From Geothrix terrae (GTDB taxonomy: Bacteria; Acidobacteriota; Holophagae; Holophagales; Holophagaceae), in assembly GCF_022808775.1 (NCBI RefSeq), contig NZ_JAKZLA010000003.1, forward strand, positions 248,001-312,000: a stretch of 64,000 nt of DNA. The letters are read 5' to 3'. The position numbers were made by a program, and so were the translations under genes. Shown piece by piece: positions 7,818 to 17,010 of the stretch; the stretch's first letter is position 1, and the number at the start of each line of letters is the position of its first letter. The notes under the pieces are model-generated. The model made no database searches and was not told the origin of the DNA. It was given only the letters and a program-made list of their open reading frames with translations.

Positions 7818-8570
7818 ATGGCTGCCATCCAGATGAAGGAACTCCTCGAGGCCGGTGCCCACTTCGGGCACCAGACCAAGCGCTGGAACCCCAAGATGAA
7901 GAAGTACATCTTCGGGGCCCGCAACAGCATCTACATCATCGACCTCCAGAAGACCCTGCGCCTCTGGAACTCCGCCGCGAACTTCCTGACCAAGGCCGCC
8001 AGCGAGGGGAAGAACTTCCTCTTCGTGGCCACCAAGCCCCAGGCCCAGGAGCTCATCGCCGAGCAGGCCGCCCGCTGCGGCGCCTTCTACGTCAACAACC
8101 GCTGGCTGGGCGGCATGCTGACCAACTTCGCCACCATCAAGAAGAGCCTCGAGAAGTTCCGCGAGATCGAAGCCACCCTGGCGGATCCCGCCCGCACGGC
8201 CATGCTCTCCAAGAAGGAGCTGCTGAACCTCGACCGGCAGCGCCTCAAGCTGGAGGCCTCCTTCCACGGCATCCGCGACATGCGCTCGCTGCCCGACGTG
8301 CTCTTCGTCATCGATCCCCATCGCGAGGACATCGCCGTCACCGAAGCCAAGAAGCTGGGCATCAAGGTGGTGGGCATCGTGGACACCAACTGCGACCCCG
8401 ACATGGTCGATTACGTGATCCCCGCCAATGACGACGCCATCCGCTCCATCCTGCTCTTCTCCGAGCGCGTGGCCGACTCCATCCTCGAGGGCCGCCAGTC
8501 CTTCCGCGACAAGGGCGACAGCGACGAGATGAAGAAGATGATGGCCGAAAAGATGGAAGTCGAGGGCTAG
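7818..8570 (+). CDS. rpsB: 30S ribosomal protein S2
   Basis: The 250-residue product is a full-length S2. It carries [10 protein letters not shown] near the start, W-N-P-K-M-K-x-Y-I-F, the [11 protein letters not shown] motif, and I-P-A-N-D-D-A near the end. The ATG at 7818 follows an AGGGAGG ribosome-binding site; the in-frame TTG at 7800 is rejected. It is paired with tsf as in most bacteria, with a hairpin in the 88-base gap. Confidence 0.98.
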   Translation: MAAIQMKELLEAGAHFGHQTKRWNPKMKKYIFGARNSIYIIDLQKTLRLWNSAANFLTKAASEGKNFLFVATKPQAQELIAEQAARCGAFYVNNRWLGGMLTNFATIKKSLEKFREIEATLADPARTAMLSKKELLNLDRQRLKLEASFHGIRDMRSLPDVLFVIDPHREDIAVTEAKKLGIKVVGIVDTNCDPDMVDYVIPANDDAIRSILLFSERVADSILEGRQSFRDKGDSDEMKKMMAEKMEVEG

Positions 8571-8589
8571 TCCCTCTCCGCCCCATTCG

Positions 8590-8623
8590 TCAGCCATCAG
8601 AGGGTCCGCCCGCTGATGGCTGA
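8590..8623 (+). promoter_or_regulatory. Stem-loop between rpsB and tsf
   Basis: A perfect 11-bp inverted repeat TCAGCCATCAG/CTGATGGCTGA with a 12-base loop lies in the rpsB-tsf gap. No U-tract follows. It may set the S2 to EF-Ts ratio or protect the rpsB message; neither is proven. Confidence 0.5.
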
Positions 8624-8658
8624 TGGTCTGAAGACCCCACCCGATTTCAGGAGATCCC

Positions 8659-9309
8659 ATGGCATTCACCGCCAATGATGTGAAGACGCTGCGCGAGAAG
8701 ACCGGCCTCGGCATGATGGACTGCAAGAAGGCCCTGGAAGAGAACAACGGCGACATGGAGCAGGCCATCGAGTGGCTGCGCAAGAAGGGCTTGGCCGCCT
8801 CCGCCAAGAAAGCCGACCGCATCGCCGCCGAAGGCATCGTGGAGGCCTACATCCATCCCGGCGGCCGCGTGGGCGTGCTGGTCGAAGTGAACTCCGAGAC
8901 CGACTTCGTGGCCCGCAACGAGGCCTTCCAGCGCCTGGTGAAGGAGATCGCGATGCACATCGCGGCCGCCGATCCCGCGCCCCGCTTCGTCACCAAGGAG
9001 GAGGTCACCCAGGACTTCCTCGACACCGAGAAGCGCATCGCCACCGAGCAGGCCCTGGCCACCGGCAAGCCCCAGAACATCGTCGAGAAGATCGTCGAGG
9101 GCAAGATGAACAGCATCTTCAAGGAGGTCTGCCTCCTGGAGCAGCCCTTCATCATGAACCCCGACCTCACCGTGCAGCAGTACCTGTCCCAGAAGACCGC
9201 CGAGATCGGCGAGAAGCTCAGCGTCCGCCGCTTCACGAAGTACATCATGGGCGAGGGCCTCGAGAAGCGCAGCGAGAACTTCGCCGCCGAAGTCGCCGCC
9301 GCCAAGTAG
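8659..9309 (+). CDS. tsf: Elongation factor Ts (short form)
   Basis: EF-Ts is the guanine nucleotide exchange factor for EF-Tu. The N-terminal UBA-like domain shows V-K[17 protein letters not shown] (about residues 8-26), and the core contains the conserved [13 protein letters not shown] (about residues 75-87), which contacts EF-Tu. At 216 residues it is the compact type known from Thermus, clearly shorter than the 283-residue E. coli protein, lacking most of the second core subdomain. The end is intact and followed by a strong hairpin, so this is a natural short form, not a truncation. Confidence 0.97.
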   Translation: MAFTANDVKTLREKTGLGMMDCKKALEENNGDMEQAIEWLRKKGLAASAKKADRIAAEGIVEAYIHPGGRVGVLVEVNSETDFVARNEAFQRLVKEIAMHIAAADPAPRFVTKEEVTQDFLDTEKRIATEQALATGKPQNIVEKIVEGKMNSIFKEVCLLEQPFIMNPDLTVQQYLSQKTAEIGEKLSVRRFTKYIMGEGLEKRSENFAAEVAAAK

Positions 9310-9321
9310 GTTCCTTTTCCT

Positions 9322-9362
9322 GCTACAAAAGGGGCGGCCGTTCCGGCCGCCCCTTTTGTAGC
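9322..9362 (+). terminator. 19-bp perfect hairpin between tsf and pyrH
   Basis: Bases 9322-9340 pair completely with 9344-9362, leaving only the loop TTC. The A4/T4 run lies inside the stem rather than after it. It probably ends the rpsB-tsf transcript. pyrH begins 28 bases later with its own GGAG site. Confidence 0.75.
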
Positions 9363-9389
9363 TGCGCCCCCACCCGGATCGGAGTCCCC

Positions 9390-10094
9390 ATGAAGTTCAA
9401 GCGCATCCTCCTCAAACTCTCCGGCGAAGCCCTCATGGGCGAGCAGAAGTACGGCATCGATCCCGCGGTGGTCAACATGATCGCCGACCAGGTGAAGGCC
9501 ATCCGGGAGCTGGGCGTGGAGGTGGGCCTCGTCATCGGGGGCGGCAACATCTTCCGCGGCGTGGCGGGCGCCACCAAGGGCATGGACCGCACCACCGCCG
9601 ACCACATGGGCATGCTGGCCACCATGATCAACGCCCTGGCCCTCCAGGACGCCCTGGAGCACAAGGGCGTGAACACCCGCACCCTGTCCGGCCTGGAGAT
9701 GCCCAAGGTGGCCGAGAGCTACATCCGCCGCCGGGCCACCCGCCACCTGGAGAAGGGCCGCGTGGTGATTTTCGGCGCCGGGACCGGCAACCCCTACTTC
9801 AGCACGGACACCGCCGCCGCCCTCCGCGGCAACGAGATCGCCGCCGAGGTGGTGATGAAGGCCACCAACGTGGACGGCATCTACACCGCCGACCCCAAGC
9901 AGGATCCCACCGCCACCCGCTTCGACCGCATCTGCTTCCAGGACGTCCTGGAGAAGGGCCTGCGGGTCATGGACGCCTCCGCCATCGCCCTGTGCATGGA
10001 AAACAGGCTGCCCATCCTCGTCTTCGACATGAACAAGCCCGGCAACCTCGTGGCCGCCGTGCAGGGCGAGCCCGTGGGCACGCTGGTCTCCTGA
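9390..10094 (+). CDS. pyrH: Uridylate kinase (UMP kinase)
   Basis: The 234-residue amino-acid-kinase-fold protein phosphorylates UMP to UDP in pyrimidine synthesis. It opens with the nucleotide-binding L-K-L-S-G-E-A-L motif and contains [29 protein letters not shown] and [13 protein letters not shown], all standard for bacterial hexameric PyrH. It follows rpsB-tsf, the usual genomic order. Confidence 0.98.
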   Translation: MKFKRILLKLSGEALMGEQKYGIDPAVVNMIADQVKAIRELGVEVGLVIGGGNIFRGVAGATKGMDRTTADHMGMLATMINALALQDALEHKGVNTRTLSGLEMPKVAESYIRRRATRHLEKGRVVIFGAGTGNPYFSTDTAAALRGNEIAAEVVMKATNVDGIYTADPKQDPTATRFDRICFQDVLEKGLRVMDASAIALCMENRLPILVFDMNKPGNLVAAVQGEPVGTLVS

Positions 10095-10106
10095 TCCCCC
10101 AGGCCC

Positions 10107-11447
10107 ATGACCCGGTTTCCGGATCTCCCCGATGCCACGGTCCTCGCGGATCCGGAGGCTCTGGAACCCTATCGCCGGGATGAGTCCCACGTGCGGGGGA
10201 GCCTGCCCCTGGCCGTGGTGCTGCCCAAGGGCCCCGCGGCCCTGAAGGAGCTGGTGCGTCTGGCCAAGGCCGAGGGCTTCGGGCTGGTGCCCCGGGGCGC
10301 GGGCACGGGCAAGGCGGGCGGTTGCGTGCCCGCGGGCGGCCGGGCCGTCGTGGTGGATTTCTCAGCCTGGCGCGGCGAGCTGCGGCTGTCGCCCCAGGAT
10401 CTCTGCCTCAGCGCCCCCGTCAGCGCCCCCCTGCGGGAGGTGAAGGCGACGGCCGCAGCCGCAGGCCTCTTCTACCCGCCGGACCCCAACTCCTGGGAGA
10501 GCTGCGCCCTGGGCGGCACCCTCGCCACCAACGCCGGCGGCCCCAACGCCTGCAAGTACGGCATGACCCGCCACTGGGTGCTGTCCGTGGACGCGCTGCT
10601 GGAGGACGGCGAGGTGCACACCTTCGGCATCCACAGCGTGAAGGCCAATGCGGGCCCGGCCCTGGGCCAGCTGCTCATCGGCAGCGAGGGCATCTTCGGG
10701 TTCATCCTGGGCGCCACCCTGCGTCTCACCCCCCTGCCCCGGGAGTACGCCACCCTGCTGCTGCCCGTGAAGCGCTGGGAGGACCTGCTCGATCTGCCGG
10801 GCCGCCTCGTGGGCGCGGGCTACCTGCCCAGCGCCTTCGAGTTCTTCGATCCCGCCGTGCTGGCGGAGCTGCGGGCTCACGGCCCCGAGGAAGCGCGCCG
10901 CCTGCCGGGTGAGGCCCTGGCCATCCTGGAGTTCGACGACCGGGGCTGCACGTCCTCCGCCTTCCTCGAAGGCCTCATGGACCTGCTGGGCCCGGTGGCG
11001 GAGAACCTGGAGATCGCCTCGGACGCGCGCCAGCGGGCGGGCATCTGGGCCGTGCGCCGCATGACCAGCGCCTTCCTGAAGGAGCGCCACCCTGGAAAGG
11101 TGAGCGAGGACATCGTCGTGCCCCGCAGCCGCCTGCGCGAGTTCTTCGCGGGGCTGGAGCGCCTGGCCATTCCCAGCGTGACCTACGGCCACCTGGGCGA
11201 CGGCAACCTGCACGTGAACCTGCTGGGCGCCGGCGACGCCGATCCGGCCCAGCTGGAGCGCCAGCTCCTGGACCTCTTCCGCCTCGCCCTCAGCCTGGGT
11301 GGGACCCTCAGCGGGGAGCACGGCATCGGCCTCGCCAAGCGGGACGCCTTCCTGGCCCTGTCCGATCCCGGGCAGATCCGGGCCCTCCGCGCCCTCAAGC
11401 GGGCCCTGGATCCCAGCGGCCTCTTCAATCCGGGCAAGGTCATCTGA
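10107..11447 (+). CDS. FAD-linked oxidase, GlcD / D-lactate dehydrogenase type
   Basis: This 446-residue protein belongs to the VAO/PCMH flavoprotein superfamily. An N-terminal FAD-binding domain (about 1-215) includes P-R-G-A-G-T-G-K-A-G-G and G-G-T-L-A-T-N-A-G-G-P-N. A C-terminal substrate domain carries G-H-L-G-D-G-N-L-H-V-N and S-G-E-H-G-I-G-L-A-K, ending D-P-S-G-L-F-N-P-G-K-V. Members oxidise 2-hydroxy acids such as glycolate or D-lactate. No separate iron-sulfur subunit gene is adjacent and the protein has no Fe-S extension, so the electron acceptor is unknown. It starts 12 bases after pyrH and may be read through from it. Confidence 0.88.
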   Translation: MTRFPDLPDATVLADPEALEPYRRDESHVRGSLPLAVVLPKGPAALKELVRLAKAEGFGLVPRGAGTGKAGGCVPAGGRAVVVDFSAWRGELRLSPQDLCLSAPVSAPLREVKATAAAAGLFYPPDPNSWESCALGGTLATNAGGPNACKYGMTRHWVLSVDALLEDGEVHTFGIHSVKANAGPALGQLLIGSEGIFGFILGATLRLTPLPREYATLLLPVKRWEDLLDLPGRLVGAGYLPSAFEFFDPAVLAELRAHGPEEARRLPGEALAILEFDDRGCTSSAFLEGLMDLLGPVAENLEIASDARQRAGIWAVRRMTSAFLKERHPGKVSEDIVVPRSRLREFFAGLERLAIPSVTYGHLGDGNLHVNLLGAGDADPAQLERQLLDLFRLALSLGGTLSGEHGIGLAKRDAFLALSDPGQIRALRALKRALDPSGLFNPGKVI

Positions 11448-11464
11448 TCGAGAGGCCCCGGGAG

Positions 11465-11470
11465 TAGACT
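11465..11470 (+). promoter_or_regulatory. -10 box TAGACT placed for a leaderless mRNA
   Basis: TAGACT ends exactly 6 bases before the ATG at 11477, so the predicted first transcribed base is the start codon itself. No ribosome-binding site is present and no -35 hexamer is obvious. Confidence 0.45.
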
Positions 11471-11476
11471 CGCTCC

Positions 11477-12946
11477 ATGACCGCCTGGGACCCCGACCTG
11501 CTGGCCGCGCCGCCCCTGCTGGACGGAGAGGACCGGCTGCCGCCGGAGCACAAGCTCTTCGCCCTGCGCACCCTGCCTCTGGGCGAGATCAGGGCCATCG
11601 GCTTCGACATGGACCACACCCTGGCCCGCTACCGGGCGCCGGAGATCGACGAGCTGGCCTTCAAGAAGGCGGTGCGCCTGCTGGCGCGGGACCGCGGCTA
11701 CTCGCCGTGGCTCCTGGAGATGGGCTACGACCCGGCCTTCGCCGTACGCGGCCTGCTGCTGGACGGGCTGCGGGGCAACGTGCTCAAGCTCAACCGTGAG
11801 CGCCAGGTGGTCCGCGCCTGCCACGGCACCCGGATCCTGCCCCGGCCGGAGCTGGATGCCGTCTACGGCCGGCGCCGGCTATCCACCTCCGCCAAGGGCT
11901 TCCGCAACCTCGACACCTTGTTCGAGATCCCCGAGGGCTACCTCTACGCCCGGATGGTGGACGGCTTCGACCAGGGCACCCTCAAGGCCGAGAACTACCT
12001 CCAGATCTTCCATGACGTGCGCTGGGCCATCGACACCGCCCACCGGAACGGGGAGATGAAGGGGGAGATCCTGGAACACCGCGACTTCTTCATCCCGAGG
12101 GATCCCCAACTCGCCTTGGCCCTGGATCGGCTCAAGCGCGAGGGGAAGAAGCTCTTCCTCCTGACCAACAGCGAGTGGAGCTTCACCGCGGGCGTCCTGG
12201 GCCATCTGCTGGACGGCCAGGACGAAGCCCGGCCCCGCTGGACCGACTACTTCGACCTGATCGTGGTGAGCAGCCGGAAGCCGGATTTCTTCCTGGGCAC
12301 GCCGCTCCCCGCGGCCATCGAAGGGCAGCCCCGCTGCTTCACCGGTGGCCATGCCGCCTGGCTGGAGGCCCAGCTGGGGGCCGAGGGCGAGCAGATCCTC
12401 TACGTGGGCGACCACATCTACGGCGACGTGCTCCGGTCCAAGAAGAACGCCTCCTGGCGGACCCTGCTGCTGGTGCCGGAGCTGGAGCACGAGATCAAGC
12501 TGCTGGAGGCGAAGAACCACGACATGCGGGACATGCTCCGCCTGGAGACCATCCGCCGCCGCACGCTCCGCCGGGCCTCCGTGCTCATGGACCAGTGGAA
12601 GCGCAACCGGGTGCGGCGGCACGTGCTGGGCCCCCGCCTCAGCGCCGAGGCCACCGTCGCCCTGGACCATGAAGCCGCCCACCTGGCCAGCAGCGCAGAG
12701 GCGCTCCAGCGGCGGGCCGAGATCCACAGCCTCGAGCTGGACACCCTCACGAAGTCCGTGGAAGCGGCCTTCAATCCCACCTGGGGGCCCATGTTCCGGG
12801 ACCGGGACGAGCCGACCCGCTTCGCGGACCAGCTCCAGCAGTTCGCCTGCGCCTACACCGGCCGCGTGGCCAACCTCTACATGTACGACCCCCACATGAC
12901 GGTGTACGCCCCGGTGCCCACCCTGCCCCACGAGCGGCTGGGCTGA
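11477..12946 (+). CDS. HAD-superfamily 5'-nucleotidase (cytosolic purine nucleotidase-like, HAD-IG)
   Basis: The 489-residue protein has HAD motif I as G-F-D-M-D-H-T-L-A-R-Y (about residues 41-51; the first Asp is the nucleophile), motif II L-L-T-N-S near residue 230, and motif III/IV V-G-D-H-I-Y-G-D near residue 313. Length and layout match the HAD-IG family related to eukaryotic cytosolic IMP/GMP 5'-nucleotidase II, which dephosphorylates purine nucleotides. The C-terminal 150 residues form a long charged helical region. It is likely monocistronic; the next gene is convergent. Confidence 0.85.
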   Translation: MTAWDPDLLAAPPLLDGEDRLPPEHKLFALRTLPLGEIRAIGFDMDHTLARYRAPEIDELAFKKAVRLLARDRGYSPWLLEMGYDPAFAVRGLLLDGLRGNVLKLNRERQVVRACHGTRILPRPELDAVYGRRRLSTSAKGFRNLDTLFEIPEGYLYARMVDGFDQGTLKAENYLQIFHDVRWAIDTAHRNGEMKGEILEHRDFFIPRDPQLALALDRLKREGKKLFLLTNSEWSFTAGVLGHLLDGQDEARPRWTDYFDLIVVSSRKPDFFLGTPLPAAIEGQPRCFTGGHAAWLEAQLGAEGEQILYVGDHIYGDVLRSKKNASWRTLLLVPELEHEIKLLEAKNHDMRDMLRLETIRRRTLRRASVLMDQWKRNRVRRHVLGPRLSAEATVALDHEAAHLASSAEALQRRAEIHSLELDTLTKSVEAAFNPTWGPMFRDRDEPTRFADQLQQFACAYTGRVANLYMYDPHMTVYAPVPTLPHERLG

Positions 12947-12959
12947 CCCGGAGGACCGC

Positions 12960-14174
12960 TCACCGCGTGGCGCGGCTCCGGGCCCTGGCCTGGGCGATCA
13001 CGTGCTTGATGGCGCCCACGGTCTGGTCCTGATCGGCCTCGCTGAGGCCCGGCCACAGGGGCAGGCTCATGAGGCGCTCGCCGCTCCACTCGGTGTGCGG
13101 CAGGCCGTCCTGGGGCAGGTGCTGGGGGTGCGCGGCGTAGAAATCCCGGTACCAGGGGTGGATGTGGGCCGGACGGTAGTGGATGCCCGTGCCGATGTTC
13201 TCCTCCTTGAGGGCCGCCACGAAGGCATCGCGGTCCAGGCCGATCTTCTCGGGGTGGATGCGGAGCACGAAGAGGTGGAAGCAGTGGCCGTGATCGGCGT
13301 CGCCGGGCCAGGGGAGCATCACCTCCTCGATGTCCTTCATCAGCTCCAGGTAGCGGTGGAACAGCACGCCGCGCCGCTCGTTGAAGCCATCCAGCTTGTC
13401 GATCTGGTGCAGGCCCATGGCCGCCTGGAGGTCCATGAAGTTGGCTTTGCGGGCGGGCTCGTACACCTCCGTGTGGGGGCTGCCCTCCTTGGCGAAGCGC
13501 TTCCATGCGTCCCGGTCGATGCCGTGGAAACGCAGGCGCTTGATGCGGCTCTCGTACTCGTCGTTGAAGAAGGCGATGGCGCCGCCCTCGCCCGTGGTCA
13601 TGTTCTTGTTGGGGTGGAAGCTGTAGACGCTCATGATCGATCGCGGATCGCCGCCGATCTTGGTGCCCCTGTAGTGGGCGCCCATGGCCTGGGCGGCATC
13701 CTCGATGACCCAGAGGCCGTGCTTCTCGGCGATAGCCCAGATGGCGTCCATGGGGCACGGCAGGCCCGTGAGGTGCACAGGGATGATGCCCTTCGTGCGG
13801 GGCGTGATGGCGGCCTCGAGTTTCGCGGGATCGAGGTTCAGCGTCACCGGGTCGATGTCCACCAGCACCGGCACGCCACCCTGCAGCACCACGGTGCTGA
13901 GCGTGCTCACCCAGGTCAGCGAAGTAGTGATCACCTCGTCGCCCGGCTGCAGGTTCAGCACCTGCATGGTGATCTCCTGCGCCGTGGTGGCGCTGTTCAT
14001 GGCCAGGCAGTGGGGCACGCCGTTGTAGGCCTTCAGCTTCTCCTCGAAGGCCGCCGACTTGGGCCCCGTGGTGATCCATCCGCTGTGGATCGTGTCGATC
14101 ATCTCCGCGATCTCCTCGTCGCCGACCATGGGGCGGGTGAAGGGGAGGAAGTGCAGGCGGCGGACGTAGGACAT
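12960..14174 (-). CDS. DegT/DnrJ/EryC1/StrS sugar aminotransferase
   Basis: The 404-residue protein is a PLP-dependent sugar-nucleotide aminotransferase. Its signature is S-F-H-P-N-K-N-M-T-T-G-E-G-G (about residues 181-194), in which the Lys binds PLP. Upstream are N-S-A-T-T-A and I-E-D-A-A-Q-A-M-G-A, and the C-terminal Y-R-P-x-H-I-H-P-W-Y is typical. Such enzymes aminate keto-sugars for lipopolysaccharide, capsule or glycoprotein sugars. The ATG at 14174 follows a GGAG site. No other sugar-synthesis gene is adjacent, although a PseG-like enzyme lies about 6 kb away. Confidence 0.9.
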   Translation of the reverse strand: MSYVRRLHFLPFTRPMVGDEEIAEMIDTIHSGWITTGPKSAAFEEKLKAYNGVPHCLAMNSATTAQEITMQVLNLQPGDEVITTSLTWVSTLSTVVLQGGVPVLVDIDPVTLNLDPAKLEAAITPRTKGIIPVHLTGLPCPMDAIWAIAEKHGLWVIEDAAQAMGAHYRGTKIGGDPRSIMSVYSFHPNKNMTTGEGGAIAFFNDEYESRIKRLRFHGIDRDAWKRFAKEGSPHTEVYEPARKANFMDLQAAMGLHQIDKLDGFNERRGVLFHRYLELMKDIEEVMLPWPGDADHGHCFHLFVLRIHPEKIGLDRDAFVAALKEENIGTGIHYRPAHIHPWYRDFYAAHPQHLPQDGLPHTEWSGERLMSLPLWPGLSEADQDQTVGAIKHVIAQARARSRATR

Positions 14175-14258
14175 GGATGCTCCGTACACGAGCGATCATT
14201 TTCACACATCGCGGAGGGAAGCTCCGCGATCGACCACAGACCGCCAGTCCACCAGGTC

Positions 14259-15740
14259 CTAGGCGATCGGAATCGTGATCGTCAGGGTGCTGCCCTTGCC
14301 GAGGCCCTCGCTGTGGAGGTGGATGGTGCCGCTCATCATGCCCATGAGGTGCTTGCAGATGACGAGGCCGAGCCCCGTGCCGCCGTACTCGCGGGCGTGG
14401 CCGCCCTCGGCCTGGGCGAACTTCTGGAAGAGGCGCGCCTGGCCTTCGGGACTCACGCCGATGCCCGTGTCCACCACCATGAGGGCGATGACACCCGGGC
14501 GCCGCTCCACCTGGATGGCGACGCTGCCTTCCTTCGTGAACTTCAGGGCGTTCGAGAGCAGGTTGAGGAGCACCTGCTTCAGGCGGCTCGGATCCACCAT
14601 CACCTCGGGCAGGCTGGTGGCGTCGGGCCAGGCCAGCTCCACCCCGGGCTTGCGGGGGTAGGCCTCCGCGATGGGCTTCACCTCATCCAGCAGCCGGTCG
14701 AGGCCGAAGGGCTCGGGATGGACCTCCAGGCGCCCCGATTCGATCTTGGCGAGGTCGAGGATGTCGTTCAGCAGGGCCAGGAGGTGCTGCCCGGAGCTGT
14801 AGCTGTCCTGGAGCATGGACCGCATCTCCTCGGCGTCATCGTAGAGGCCGTCCATGACCAGGCGCGTGAAGCCCAGGATGCCCGTGAGCGGTGTGCGGAG
14901 CTCGTGGCTGGTGAGGGCCAGGAACTCGCTCTTGAGCTGGTCGGCCTCACGCAGGGCGTCGTTCACGCGCTCCAGCTCCAGGGTCTGGCTCTGCAGCGCG
15001 TCCCGCTGCTCGGACAGGTCCCGGAACAGCCAGGCGTTGTAGAGGGAGATGGCCGTCTGCCGCTGGAGGATGGAGATGGAATCCAGTTCCTCATCCTCCA
15101 CGCGACGGTCCGCCGGCACCGCCAGGATCACGAAGCCCATGAGGAGGAGCTGGTGCTCGAAGGGGACGAAGTAGAGGAGGGCGCCATCGGGCCCCCGGAG
15201 CGGCGCCAGGGTGGCCCCGCCACAGGGCTTGTCCAGCCACTGGCTCTGGAACAGCACGAGGGGCATCTCGGGAAAGGGGTTCGGGGCGGGGAGCCGCATC
15301 TCCGACCATTCGGTGCGGGTGAGCCCGGCGGCCTCCTTGGGCAGGTAGCTGGAGCCCCCGTCCTCCAGCGTCCACACCACGGCGCGGGGGCAGCGGAATT
15401 CCTGCACCAGCACATCGAGGACCACGCTGACCACCTGCCCTCCCTTGGAGGTGGCGGCCAGGATCTCGGACACGTGCTGGAGGACCTGCATCTGGTGCGA
15501 CCGGCGGTTCAGCTTGGCGCGCAGCTCCCGCACCTCGTGCATGGCGACGGTGAACTGCCGCTGGGCCTGCATCAGCTCCGCCAGCAGCTCCGCGCCCTGA
15601 GGCCGCGGGGCCTGGCTCGCGGGGGCATGCTTGGGTCCGGAACCCGCGGCCGAGCCGAGGGGCGTGGACTTGGCCCCCGAATCCGTCCTGGTGGGGGGCG
15701 GGGTCGGCTTGGGGCCGGAAGGCGGGGATGAGGAGGGCAT
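14259..15740 (-). CDS. Soluble sensor histidine kinase with GAF-like input domain
   Basis: With the start at 15740 the protein has 493 residues. A Pro/Ser-rich N-terminus (1-45) leads into a coiled coil (50-95), a GAF-like domain (about 95-235), a second coiled coil, and the kinase core. The H-box is L-T-S-H-E-L-R-T-P-L-T-G; the N-box L-L-N-L-L-S-N-A-L-K-F and G-boxes D-T-G-I-G-V and G-G-T-G-L-G-L are intact. No transmembrane segment is seen, so it senses a cytoplasmic signal. No response regulator is adjacent. The start is uncertain: the frame stays open into the neighbouring gene, but GGAG lies just before this ATG. Confidence 0.88.
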   Translation of the reverse strand: MPSSSPPSGPKPTPPPTRTDSGAKSTPLGSAAGSGPKHAPASQAPRPQGAELLAELMQAQRQFTVAMHEVRELRAKLNRRSHQMQVLQHVSEILAATSKGGQVVSVVLDVLVQEFRCPRAVVWTLEDGGSSYLPKEAAGLTRTEWSEMRLPAPNPFPEMPLVLFQSQWLDKPCGGATLAPLRGPDGALLYFVPFEHQLLLMGFVILAVPADRRVEDEELDSISILQRQTAISLYNAWLFRDLSEQRDALQSQTLELERVNDALREADQLKSEFLALTSHELRTPLTGILGFTRLVMDGLYDDAEEMRSMLQDSYSSGQHLLALLNDILDLAKIESGRLEVHPEPFGLDRLLDEVKPIAEAYPRKPGVELAWPDATSLPEVMVDPSRLKQVLLNLLSNALKFTKEGSVAIQVERRPGVIALMVVDTGIGVSPEGQARLFQKFAQAEGGHAREYGGTGLGLVICKHLMGMMSGTIHLHSEGLGKGSTLTITIPIA

Positions 15741-15786
15741 CGGACTCCAGGATGGCCTCATGGGGCGACACTGCCAAGATGGAGGC

Positions 15787-17010
15787 ATGGCCCCTCGTGC
15801 CCAGACCTTCCCTCTGCAACGGATCATCTTCCTGTCCGTGTCCGTGGTCCTGTGCCTCCAGGTGGGCTGGTGGATCCGCCTGCAGATCCGGGATTCCGGC
15901 CGGCTGCTGGAGGTGCGCACCCAGGGCCTGCAGGCCGCGCGGGCCCAGGCCTGGCAGATGGACACCCAGAAGATGCTCGACGTGCTCCACGCCCAGCGCG
16001 ATCCCGCCTCCCCGGGCGGCGCGGTGGTGGGGCAGCTCCCGGTCATGCCCAGCCTGGCCGAGCGCCGGCAGGCCATCCAGGCGGCCTACCCCCAGGTGGA
16101 GCTGGTCCCGCGCCCCATGGCCCAGGACGATCCCCTTCTCTTGGACGGGACCGCCTACCTCACGGTGCGCCCCGGCCCCATCCGGGAGCTGAAGGACCAG
16201 CGCTGGCACGCCGTCTTCCGGGCGAGCACCGAGGGCGCCTTCATGGTGTTCGCGGTGCTGTTCGGCTTCGTCCTCCTCTACCGGAAGCTCGCGGAGGAAC
16301 TGGATCTCAAGCTGCGCCAGCGGAACTTCACCTCCGCCGTCACCCACGAGCTGAAGACGCCCATCGCCTCCCTGCGGGTGTGGACGGAGACCCTCTTCAC
16401 CCGCGAGCTGGGCTCGGACCAGCGCCAGCGGATCCGCGGGCTCATGGAAAAGGACCTCGAGCGGCTGAACGAGCTGGTGGGCAACCTGCTGGACGTGGCG
16501 CGGGCCGAATCGGGAAGCCTGGTCCTCCACATGGGCCCTCTGGAGCTGGGGCCCTGGTTGCGGTCGGTCTGCGAGGGGATGGATCATCGACTGGGCCCCG
16601 GCGCCCTCGGCCTGACGCTGGAATGCACCCCCGAGACCCTGTGGGTGGAGGCGGACCCCAAGGCGCTGGGCACCGTGGTGGAAAACCTGCTGTCCAACGC
16701 CTACAAGTACTCGGCCGAGCCCCGGAAGACCACCGTCACCCTCGACGGCGACGGCGAGGACGCCCTCATCGTGGTGAGCGACCAGGGCCACGGCATCGCC
16801 GCCAAGGACCTTCCCCGGGTCTTCCACCGGTTCTTCCGGGTGGGTGATGAGATGACCCGGCAGGTGGCGGGCACGGGGCTCGGCCTCTTCCTGGTGAAGG
16901 AGATCGTGACCCGCCACGGGGGCGAGGTCCGCGTCGCCAGCCGCGGGCCCGGCTTCGGCTCGGCTTTCACCATCCGCCTGCCCCGCAGGACCCTCCCGGA
17001 GGCCCCATGA
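15787..17010 (+). CDS. Transmembrane sensor histidine kinase, first gene of a kinase-ECF-anti-sigma operon
   Basis: The 407-residue protein has a first membrane helix (about 10-30), a periplasmic domain of about 115 residues with a short coiled coil, and a second helix (about 152-170). The kinase core carries H-box V-T-H-E-L-K-T-P-I-A-S, N-box V-E-N-L-L-S-N-A-Y-K-Y, G1 D-Q-G-H-G-I and G2 G-T-G-L-G-L-F. The stop overlaps the ECF sigma start by 4 bases (ATGA), so the two are translationally coupled. There is no response regulator. An in-frame ATG at 15760 with AGGA upstream would add nine residues. Confidence 0.9.
   Translation: MAPRAQTFPLQRIIFLSVSVVLCLQVGWWIRLQIRDSGRLLEVRTQGLQAARAQAWQMDTQKMLDVLHAQRDPASPGGAVVGQLPVMPSLAERRQAIQAAYPQVELVPRPMAQDDPLLLDGTAYLTVRPGPIRELKDQRWHAVFRASTEGAFMVFAVLFGFVLLYRKLAEELDLKLRQRNFTSAVTHELKTPIASLRVWTETLFTRELGSDQRQRIRGLMEKDLERLNELVGNLLDVARAESGSLVLHMGPLELGPWLRSVCEGMDHRLGPGALGLTLECTPETLWVEADPKALGTVVENLLSNAYKYSAEPRKTTVTLDGDGEDALIVVSDQGHGIAAKDLPRVFHRFFRVGDEMTRQVAGTGLGLFLVKEIVTRHGGEVRVASRGPGFGSAFTIRLPRRTLPEAP

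Noticed and set aside
8659-9309. tsf as a truncated pseudogene because it is shorter than in E. coli
   Set aside because: Both functional motifs and a natural C-terminus are present; compact EF-Ts proteins of this size are known, for example in Thermus.
13002-15731. A 909-codon plus-strand frame opposite the DegT aminotransferase and a kinase
   Set aside because: It spans two well-recognised minus-strand genes and has the composition of an antisense shadow.
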